The position numbers were made by a program, and so were the translations under genes. 64,000 nt of DNA from Molossus alvarezi (taxonomy: Eukaryota; Chordata; Mammalia; Chiroptera; Molossidae), in assembly GCA_037176705.1 (NCBI GenBank), contig JBAWUJ010000111.1, forward strand, positions 1-64,000, in the 5' to 3' direction. Of the stretch, positions 10,246-20,100 are shown in pieces; position 1 is the stretch's first letter, and each line of letters opens with the position of its first letter. The notes below the pieces were generated by a model, which was not told the DNA's origin, ran no database searches, and saw only the letters and a list, made by a program, of their open reading frames with translations.

Positions 10246-10373
10246 GTAGGGACTGTCGTGTCTTAGGTCAAATAAGTACTTTTGAAACATAAGTCCATCA
10301 AATCAACGTGTTCATAGTTATTGCCTGATCCGCCCGCGCCCGCCCAGCCCCCAGCACACCAGGCCAACCCCAG

Positions 10374-10462
10374 CCGGCCTCGCCCCCCCCACCCTGACAC
10401 ACACACACACGCACCCCCACGGACACGCACACCGCCCCGCCCCCCCACACACACACTGACAC
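10374..10462 (+). repeat. C-rich and CA simple repeats
   Basis: C runs alternating with (CA)n and a gccccgcccc element (about 10433-10446). A second CA/CCCT-rich patch follows at about 10680-10770 and ends in two C runs. Unit 10 has an A at 56227 inside the matching C run. Confidence 0.8.
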
Positions 10463-10494
10463 AGCAGCGCCCAGTCACGGCCCGTTAGAGATCC

Positions 10495-10510
10495 GGTCCA
10501 CTGGTGGACC
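10495..10510. other. Dyad ggtccac-tg-gtggacc
   Basis: Perfect 7-bp arms with a 2-bp centre. It is flanked by ccgg on both sides if one base is skipped. It could be a protein-binding dyad. A partial match to the CTCF core exists but with several mismatches at important positions. Confidence 0.45.
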
Positions 10511-10540
10511 CGGTCGCTGTCCGTTGCAGCGGCCAAGTCC

Positions 10541-10579
10541 GGTGCCGGGCAACCTGTCTCTCCGGTCGCCCAGGCAACC
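10541..10579. promoter_or_regulatory. Two RFX X-box-like sites
   Basis: ggtcgcccaggcaacc at 10564-10579 fits the X-box consensus (GTNRCC, 0-3 bases, RGYAAC) with a 2-bp spacer. A weaker one, ggtgccgggcaacc, sits at 10541-10554 with a 1-bp spacer. RFX proteins bind such imperfect inverted repeats, some of them also when methylated. Every complete unit carries both, so the window holds eleven pairs (in unit 1: 4806-4819 and 4829-4844). Confidence 0.5.
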
Positions 10580-10803
10580 GGCGCGGTCTCGCGTCCCCCG
10601 CAAGTCGTCCTCGCTCGTTCGGTGCCTCGATCGCGTGACCGCGGTTCTGCGGGCAGACCCGGAAGCGGGCCGGAGAGAGGCACACACGCACAGACACTCC
10701 CTCCCTCCCTCGCACACAGACACACACGGGCCTCCACACCTCCCTCGCTCCCTCCCCCCCTCCCCCCCTTGGCCTCTGGCCAAATACAAATACAGAATCA
10801 GTC

Positions 10804-10809
10804 AATAAA
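10804..10809 (+). terminator. Candidate plus-strand poly(A) signal
   Basis: AATAAA followed about 20-30 bases later by a T/GT-containing stretch (gtgctctcgtcctgttc). It lies about 560 bp after the candidate exon and could end a short plus-strand transcript arising in the CpG-rich part. Confidence 0.3.
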
Positions 10810-11468
10810 ACATTTCAATATCGCCGTGCTCTCGTCCTGTTCACGGGCTTTGCGTCAGTCTGCGGCGGCGGCGGCCGGGGCAGAGACCCTGAGAGGGCCG
10901 AGGAGATCTCCCCCTCCCTTTTGACCTGGAGAATGTTCAGTGGGCTGGCGAGGGAAGAGCGGCTGCCAGCCGCCGAGCCGGCCCGCGCGGTTTGTTTCTC
11001 ACGGAAGGCTTCCGGGCCCGTGAGGAGGGAGACGATCTGGTGGGAGACCTAAGAGTGTAGTGAGACATCAGGAGGGATACCTCGACTGGGAACATCCTCC
11101 CTGAGGAGCAAGGGTTTCCCTTCCCACCCCGGGCCCCCACCCAGCTCAGGATCCCAGTACCAGGAAGAGACGTCCCCATCCCTTGTGGCTGTGCAAACCA
11201 CCGGGGATCGAGGTCCAGGCTGAGGCTGCCGGGGTCCCAGGCAGTTCCTTTGAAAGGGCCTGCCCACGCACGGAGCTCCGGGGACCCTCTTTCTGCGGGC
11301 TGCAGAGTGGGGGTGGGTGGCAGGGAGGGACAGCGGCAGCTTGAAAGGCACCAGAGACATCCCTGGGAAGAACTGAGTCAGTCCTTTGGCATTGGGATGA
11401 GAGCTGGAGGGGCAGCTTTGTCCCAGGCACACGTGCTGGTGGAGGCTGCTGTTCCATGGGTGAGCCCT

Positions 11469-14400
11469 TCCCTGGCGGGGCAGGCAGCCCGGTGGGCGGG
11501 CGCGCACCGTCCCTGGGACTCTGGTGACCTAGCACCCACTGTCTGGGCCACCCTGGTGATTGCCTGAGGCCCCGCCCCACGGCCCATTCAGGCCCACCCA
11601 AGCGGTGTCCATTGATTTTTCCCTAGGATTGGCCTGTCTTGGCTCCCGCTTCACGAGGTCCTAAATTCTCTGAAACCAACAACACCTGGCCTCAGCGAGC
11701 CCCATACCTCCTCTGGCTCACTGGCCCCAGGCCTGGCAGTAGTAGCAGCCAGCGTTGGGCCCCAGCTTGACATTGCCTAGGCACCTCCAAGACCAGCACA
11801 GAAGGCAGCCATGTGTAGATCGCTTTGTAGCTTATGTCTGGTGGCCCCGGGGAGAACACACAGGGGCAGTGGCTGACCTCGCCCCGGAGCCAGCCTAGAA
11901 GAGTTGGCCTTTCCTTTGCTCCTTTTCCCTTCAGAATATTACAATGGCATCCTCAGTACCTGGAGGTGGGTCTTTGTGCTTCTTTCTCAATAGGCTGTAC
12001 GTATGTGTTCTTTTTCTTGCTTCTCTCTTTCCTCCCTCCCTCCCTCCCTCTCTGGCTAGAGCCCTTTGGGGCTCAGGGCAAGACTGAGGAAGTTGTACAG
12101 AGAGCTCCCACATGCCCACGGCCCTGTAGTCCCTGCTCTTTCTTCCCCAAGTCACACACGGGCAGGCACGCAGGCACCCAATGCGTGAATTTTCTGAGGC
12201 CCAGAGGCCTGCTGCAGAACTTAGGATGAAAACCCTACCCTGCTCTTTTCCAGAAAGACAGGCATGGGCCTAAGCAAGGTGGCCTGGCCTGGGCTGTGCC
12301 TGGGGAGTGGGGTTGGGGTTAGGGGGTGGGAAGGGAAGGCCAGGGCCACTTATTCCAAGGGAACAGCAATGGCTTGATTCAAATGCAGAGAGCCTGGGAC
12401 TTTGCCTGAGGCTTCTACAACTCCCCCACACTTAGGCCACTGATTCCAAGCTGCAGGAAGGGAGCAGGGTCAGTCTGGAGCTGAAAGAGTTCGCCTCCAT
12501 GTGCCAAAGCCAAAAACTGCCCTCCACCCTCTGAGAAAGGGCAGGGTGTGGGTGGGGGTGAGGTGGCGGTTGGGTGGTGGTGGTGGTGGTGGTGAGCGGT
12601 GGCGGTTTAGGGGTGCAAGTGCAGGGCATCCAAGGAGAAGTTAAAGAGTCCATCTCGGCGTCATAGATTCCCCAGGCCAAACGCCGGTGTGGAGTGATGA
12701 GGGTCCAGGGAGGCCTGGTAGGGGATGAATGGACTCAGTAACCCTGTGTCTCGGTAACAACAAGCACACTCGTACTGAAACACTGTGCTCCAGCTGACGA
12801 TTTTGGTAACTCACCTTTAGGTACCCTTCACATGGATGGATGGAGAGATGGTTGGGTGGGTGGGTGGATGGATGGATGGTGAGCACTGAACTGGACAGAC
12901 AGGACACACCGATCCTCCCTCCGACCACCGATTTCCAAGGGTAGGTCCGGGCCTAGGACATGGGCAACCCCCCATCAAGTGAATTTAGTTAACACCTTTG
13001 TAATTTGGACCATCAGTGAGTTTAGTGTAGGTCTCTGGGTCTGTGAGGCCACTACACAGGCCTCCCCTGAGCTCGCCTGTGTTCCTATGTGTATGTGGCC
13101 CCTGCTACGCGCACACGCGCGCACACACACGGTACTCTCCTCCGGAGAGCCCTGACTCCTAAGTCGTGATCCAGGGGTTGTTTGAAACATCACCCCAAAG
13201 GAGTGGACCCCAGGAGGGGGATGTGAACATATGTCCTAGATGCCAGTGAACTGTGTGTTCTTAAAAGGGTTCAGATCTGAGGTCGTAGGTGATGTTTATA
13301 TTTACTACCCTGCAATGAGAACCTAGAAACAAGTCAGGACATCAAAAATCCCTCTCTTTGAAAGTCAGGGAGTTCCTGCATGTGTCAGAGAGGGTCCCCT
13401 ATTTGTCTCCTGGCCTTCCACAGAATTCACCCCAGGACCTGAGGTGTAATCTTTGAGTCTGATGAGTTTTTTGAGTCATTCTTTGTTGTTGCTGGTGCTG
13501 GTGCTGGTGCTGGTGCTGGTGCTGGTGCTGGTGCTGGTGCTGGTGCGGGTCCTGGTGTTGGTGGTGCTTCTGCTGCAGCTGCTGCTGCCGCTGCTGCCGC
13601 TGCTGGTGCTGCTGCTGCTGCTGGTGCTGGTTCTTCAGTTAATCCTCACCCGAGGGTATTTCCTTGATTTGCAGTTGGACACTGAAATGGCAGGATAATT
13701 CTGGGAGAAGAGGAACGGAGAAACCGAGGCAGGAAAGTTAAACAGAGCCAAAGAGCTTTGCGGGACGTGTTTAGCAGGGCCTTGTCTTGAGAACCAGGCC
13801 AACAGACTCTATTTGTCACAGAAGTGTGCAGCAGAGGAGGGGGCACGGAAGGGGAGAGGGGGAGAATTCAGACACCACTCATCCTGAAGTTGTTGGGACA
13901 GCAGGGAGGGAGGGAGGGAGAGAGGAAGGAGGAAAGAAGAGTGTAAAGGAATGGACCAAGCAACCAAGCAACCAAGCGACAAAAGAGGCAGGTCCTTCCC
14001 AGGAATAGACCAAAGAAAAGGGGAGACTTTTGGAGTCCAACTGCACCAGGAATATCTAGGCGAGGAACTCAAACACAAAAACTTCCAGACAGAAGGGGAT
14101 GTGAGGCAGAAAAGGCTCTTTAGATGAGCTGACAGCCTGCCTGTGCTTCCTAGGCCAGACGCGTAGGTGGGCTCGCTCCGTTTCCGTAATAAATGTGCAT
14201 GAGTTCAGGTTGTGCTCCATTCACTTGCACTCACGTTGCAATAAATTCACGGAGCGAGCGGAAAGCAGATGTTATGTGCAGTGTCTCCTCCACCTCCTTC
14301 CCCATGAGAACACAAAGATCCAGGCTGGGGACAGCCCTCTGCCGGTGATTCAGGGGATCGTCCAGTCACACCTCTCTGGTGTCTGTGAGCGGCGGTGCAG

Positions 14401-17198
14401 GTCCCATTTTCATCACAGGCGGCCTTTGAGAGGGAGTGGGAGGGGGGCAGGGGGTATGGTCAAGTGGGAGGGCAGGAGGGAGCGGGAAGAGGGAACTCTG
14501 CAACACCTCATGAGTTTATTCTCTTTGGCTTTCCCCACACACTCACTGCTTCAAGAAGCAATGTGGAGTCACACCAAGATTCCCCACGGGAGAACAGGAA
14601 GGAGGGGTTGACGGCAGGCAAGTTTCCTTAGTAGGCCTCCTCCTCGCCCAGCCGCACCACTTGCCCTTGGCAGAGATTCCAGCGCCAGGCAAGGGGAGGA
14701 GTGGGGGCGAAAGCTTCACAGTGCCCAAAGGGTAGGGCCCCCGGCCCATGGGAAGCTGGAGGCAGGCGGGCCGAGCAGTAGAGGGGTGTCCCGTGGAACA
14801 CATCTGCCGCTTTTCCATCGGACTGGAGCTTGGTGGGTTGTCGGGGCGGCGGCCCAAACACACGGGTGGAGGGGGGCGCTCGCCTAGGGCGGGACTTTTG
14901 GGGGGGTTGCCCCGCCGGTTCGGGGCCCGCCGCCACAGGAGTGGTTCGCGGTGTCCTGCCAGGAATCCCTCCGTCACCCTCTTCAGTCCACCAAACCCCC
15001 TTTTTGTCTGGGAAAAGTGGACATGTGTAAAGAGGAGAAGCAAACGGACGACACAGCTCGGAGAGGCCGATTCACGTGGATTTTGTTTCCACGCGACACA
15101 GGTGTCAAGAAGGAAGTGTAAGGGATGAGGCCCCCACCTGCATTTCTCAGACCCGTGAAAGTAGTTTTCATGGCAGGTACTGCCGCGTGTCATTTGCCCC
15201 TACCCTGCTCCTACACACCGCCTTCCTTTTCCCCGGGGCGCAGGTGTGCTGCTAATTGCCACCATTCAGGGCGGCCGCGGCCCCGCCCCCTTCGCCCCGC
15301 CCCCGTCCTGACGGCCCATCCCCCTGTGCGCCGACCCGGCCAGCTGTCAACCTCCTCTGTGCGGAGCTTATCACAGCCGCCACCGGGCAGGTGCTGCGCG
15401 ATTGCCACACGTCACAGTGAGGCCAGCCGGATCGCATCGCATCACATCGCATCGCATCGCATCCTGACTAACGGGGCCACGGAGACGCGTGGCCCAGCGC
15501 TCGGGAGCCCGGGCTCGTGGTCGATTCACGGCAGCGGGAGGGTGCTTGGGACACTTGTCTTCTCTCCTCTGTTCTCTGCTTCTCTCTCTCTCTCGCTCGC
15601 TCTCTCTCTCTGTGTCTCTCTCTCCCGCCCCGCCCCCGTCTCCCTCTCCTCCTCTCTCTCACCCCCCTAGTCTCATAGAGCTCTCCTGTCTTGCAGGACA
15701 GGGAATTTCGCGGAGTCGTGGAAGGGACTGCTCCCCTAGGCCCCTCCTGTGCCGAGGAAGGTCAGGCGGGCAAGCGGATCCCCGGGCGGATTTGGGGATT
15801 TCCTCGGAGCGAGGAGGCAGCTTCTCTGTGCGATCTCGGTTCCGGCGGAGGACACCTGCTGCGGGCAGCGAAGCCGGACCCCGGTGGCCTGGGGTTTGGG
15901 CCGGCGCCGCCGGTACGTCAACCATCCACAGGAGTGGAAACGGTCCTGGTGCACACTGCAACTGTTTTCAGAGAGGTAGGGACTGTCGTGTCTTAGGTCA
16001 AATAAGTACTTTTGAAACATAAGTCCATCAAATCAACGTGTTCATAGTTATTGCCTGATCCGCCCGCGCCCGCCCAGCCCCCAGCACACCAGGCCAACCC
16101 CAGCCGGCCTCGCCCCCCCCACCCTGACACACACACACACGCACCCCCACGGACACGCACACCGCCCCGCCCCCCCACACACACACTGACACAGCAGCGC
16201 CCAGTCACGGCCCGTTAGAGATCCGGTCCACTGGTGGACCCGGTCGCTGTCCGTTGCAGCGGCCAAGTCCGGTGCCGGGCAACCTGTCTCTCCGGTCGCC
16301 CAGGCAACCGGCGCGGTCTCGCGTCCCCCGCAAGTCGTCCTCGCTCGTTCGGTGCCTCGATCGCGTGACCGCGGTTCTGCGGGCAGACCCGGAAGCGGGC
16401 CGGAGAGAGGCACACACGCACAGACACTCCCTCCCTCCCTCGCACACAGACACACACGGGCCTCCACACCTCCCTCGCTCCCTCCCCCCCTCCCCCCCTT
16501 GGCCTCTGGCCAAATACAAATACAGAATCAGTCAATAAAACATTTCAATATCGCCGTGCTCTCGTCCTGTTCACGGGCTTTGCGTCAGTCTGCGGCGGCG
16601 GCGGCCGGGGCAGAGACCCTGAGAGGGCCGAGGAGATCTCCCCCTCCCTTTTGACCTGGAGAATGTTCAGTGGGCTGGCGAGGGAAGAGCGGCTGCCAGC
16701 CGCCGAGCCGGCCCGCGCGGTTTGTTTCTCACGGAAGGCTTCCGGGCCCGTGAGGAGGGAGACGATCTGGTGGGAGACCTAAGAGTGTAGTGAGACATCA
16801 GGAGGGATACCTCGACTGGGAACATCCTCCCTGAGGAGCAAGGGTTTCCCTTCCCACCCCGGGCCCCCACCCAGCTCAGGATCCCAGTACCAGGAAGAGA
16901 CGTCCCCATCCCTTGTGGCTGTGCAAACCACCGGGGATCGAGGTCCAGGCTGAGGCTGCCGGGGTCCCAGGCAGTTCCTTTGAAAGGGCCTGCCCACGCA
17001 CGGAGCTCCGGGGACCCTCTTTCTGCGGGCTGCAGAGTGGGGGTGGGTGGCAGGGAGGGACAGCGGCAGCTTGAAAGGCACCAGAGACATCCCTGGGAAG
17101 AACTGAGTCAGTCCTTTGGCATTGGGATGAGAGCTGGAGGGGCAGCTTTGTCCCAGGCACACGTGCTGGTGGAGGCTGCTGTTCCATGGGTGAGCCCT
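11469..17198 (+). repeat. Macrosatellite unit 3 (L allele, 5730 bp)
   Basis: Like unit 2 at all markers examined, except that the GGT run at 12573-12593 has seven copies instead of nine. That 6-bp difference fully explains the shorter length. It is the last L unit before the first block of S units. Confidence 0.96.
13492..13630 (+). repeat. CTGGTG/CTG minisatellite, unit 3, long allele (9 hexamers)
   Basis: 139 bp, same as units 1 and 2. Confidence 0.95.
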
Positions 17199-20100
17199 TC
17201 CCTGGCGGGGCAGGCAGCCCGGTGGGCGGGCGCGCACCGTCCCTGGGACTCTGGTGACCTAGCACCCACTGTCTGGGCCACCCTGGTGATTGCCTGAGGC
17301 CCCGCCCCACGGCCCATTCAGGCCCACCCAAGCGGTGTCCATTGATTTTTCCCTAGGATTGGCCTGTCTTGGCTCCCGCTTCACGAGGTCCTAAATTCTC
17401 TGAAACCAACAACACCTGGCCTCAGCGAGCCCCATACCTCCTCTGGCTCACTGGCCCCAGGCCTGGCAGTAGTAGCAGCCAGCGTTGGGCCCCAGCTTGA
17501 CATTGCCTAGGCACCTCCAAGACCAGCACAGAAGGCAGCCATGTGTAGATCACTTTGTAGCTTATGTCTGGTGGCCCCGGGGAGAACACACAGGGGCAGT
17601 GGCTGACCTCGCCCCGGAGCCAGCCTAGAAGAGTTGGCCTTTCCTTTGCTCCTTTTCCCTTCAGAATATTACAATGGCATCCTCAGTACCTGGAGGTGGG
17701 TCTTTGTGCTTCTTTCTCAATAGGCTGTACGTATGTGTTCTTTTTCTTGCTTCTCTCTTTCCTCCCTCCCTCCCTCCCTCTCTGGCTAGAGCCCTTTGGG
17801 GCTCAGGGCAAGACTGAGGAAGTTGTACAGAGAGCTCCCACATGCCCACGGCCCTGTAGTCCCTGCTCTTTCTTCCCCAAGTCACACACGGGCAGGCACG
17901 CAGGCACCCAATGCGTGAATTTTCTGAGGCCCAGAGGCCTGCTGCAGAACTTAGGATGAAAACCCTACCCTGCTCTTTTCCAGAAAGACAGGCATGGGCC
18001 TAAGCAAGGTGGCCTGGCCTGGGCTGTGCCTGGGGAGTGGGGTTGGGGTTAGGGGGTGGGAAGGGAAGGCCAGGGCCACTTATTCCAAGGGAACAGCAAT
18101 GGCTTGATTCAAATGCAGAGAGCCTGGGACTTTGCCTGAGGCTTCTACAACTCCCCCACACTTAGGCCACTGATTCCAAGCTGCAGGAAGGGAGCAGGGT
18201 CAGTCTGGAGCTGAAAGAGTTCGCCTCCATGTGCCAAAGCCAAAAACTGCCCTCCACCCTCTGAGAAAGGGCAGGGTGTGGGTGGGGGTGAGGTGGCGGT
18301 TGGGTGGTGGTGGTGGTGGTGGTGAGCGGTGGCGGTTTAGGGGTGCAAGTGCAGGGCATCCAAGGAGAAGTTAAAGAGTCCATCTCGGCGTCATAGATTC
18401 CCCAGGCCAAACGCCGGTGTGGAGTGATGAGGGTCCAGGGAGGCCTGGTAGGGGATGAATGGACTCAGTAACCCTGTGTCTCGGTAACAACAAGCACACT
18501 CGTACTGAAACACTGTGCTCCAGCTGACGATTTTGGTAACTCACCTTTAGGTACCCTTCACATGGATGGATGGAGAGATGGTTGGGTGGGTGGGTGGATG
18601 GATGGATGGTGAGCACTGAACTGGACAGACAGGACACACCGATCCTCCCTCCGACCACCGATTTCCAAGGGTAGGTCCGGGCCTAGGACATGGGCAACCC
18701 CCCATCAAGTGAATTTAGTTAACACCTTTGTAATTTGGACCATCAGTGAGTTTAGTGTAGGTCTCTGGGTCTGTGAGGCCACTACACAGGCCTCCCCTGA
18801 GCTCGCCTGTGTTCCTATGTGTATGTGGCCCCTGCTACGCGCACACGCGCGCACACACACGGTACTCTCCTCCGGAGAGCCCTGACTCCTAAGTCGTGAT
18901 CCAGGGGTTGTTTGAAACATCACCCCAAAGGAGTGGACCCCAGGAGGGGGATGTGAACATATGTCCTAGATGCCAGTGAACTGTGTGTTCTTAAAAGGGT
19001 TCAGATCTGAGGTCGTAGGTGATGTTTATATTTACTACCCTGCAATGAGAACCTAGAAACAAGTCAGGACATCAAAAATCCCTCTCTTTGAAAGTCAGGG
19101 AGTTCCTGCATGTGTCAGAGAGGGTCCCCTATTTGTCTCCTGGCCTTCCACAGAATTCACCCCAGGACCTGAGGTGTAATCTTTGAGTCTGATGAGTTTT
19201 TTGAGTCATTCTTTGTTGTTGCTGGTGCTGGTGCTGGTGCTGGTGCTGGTGCTGCTGCTGCTGCTGGTGCTGGTTCTTCAGTTAATCCTCACCCGAGGGT
19301 ATTTCTTTGATTTGCAGTTGGACACTGAAATGGCAGGATAATTCTGGGAGAAGAGGAACGGAGAAACCGAGGCAGGAAAGTTAAACAGAGCCAAAGAGCT
19401 TTGCGGGACGTGTTTAGCAGGGCCTTGTCTTGAGAACCAGGCCAACAGACTCTATTTGTCACAGAAGTGTGCAGCAGAGGAGGGGGCACGGAAGGGGAGA
19501 GGGGGAGAATTCAGACACCACTCATCCTGAAGTTGTTGGGACAGCAGGGAGGGAGGGAGGGAGAGAGGAAGGAGGAAAGAAGAGTGTAAAGGAATGGACC
19601 AAGCAACCAAGCAACCAAGCGACAAAAGAGGCAGGTCCTTCCCAGGAATAGACCAAAGAAAAGGGGAGACTTTTGGAGTCCAACTGCACCAGGAATATCT
19701 AGGCGAGGAACTCAAACACAAAAACTTCCAGACAGAAGGGGATGTGAGGCAGAAAAGGCTCTTTAGATGAGCTGACAGCCTGCCTGTGCTTCCTAGGCCA
19801 GACGCGTAGGTGGGCTCGCTCCGTTTCCGTAATAAATGTGCATGAGTTCAGGTTGTGCTCCATTCACTTGCACTCACGTTGCAATAAATTCACGGAGCGA
19901 GCGGAAAGCAGATGTTATGTGCAGTGTCTCCTCCACCTCCTTCCCCATGAGAACACAAAGATCCAGGCTGGGGACAGCCCTCTGCCGGTGATTCAGGGGA
20001 TCGTCCAGTCACACCTCTCTGGTGTCTGTGAGCGGCGGTGCAGGTCCCATTTTCATCACAGGCGGCCTTTGAGAGGGAGTGGGAGGGGGGCAGGGGGTAT

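Larger units (their letters stand above)
9010..11040. promoter_or_regulatory. CpG-island-like segment (reference unit)
   Basis: CpG dinucleotides are clearly denser here than in the first half of the unit, with clusters near 9090-9230, 9500-9800, 9960-10200, 10320-10720 and 10840-11040, together with several GC boxes. The equivalents run about 3280-5305, 14740-16770, 20383-22415, 26028-28064, 31677-33707, 37395-39425, 43113-45143, 48834-50864, 54477-56507 and 60119-62149. The edges are approximate, judged by eye. Such islands in tandem are typical of mammalian macrosatellites, whose methylation state often decides expression or chromatin behaviour. Beyond 11040 to the end of the unit I see nothing specific. 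Confidence 0.75.
5733..11468 (+). repeat. Macrosatellite unit 2 (L allele, 5736 bp; reference unit)
   Basis: This is the longest unit: nine CTGGTG copies in the minisatellite and nine GGT copies at 6837-6863. It has none of the private indels of unit 1, so it is used here as the reference for sub-unit features. Marker states: gtgcc at about 6561, caaaa at about 6776, G in agaaggaag at about 9381, ggccgggg near 10874 and gggatg near 11395. Confidence 0.96.
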
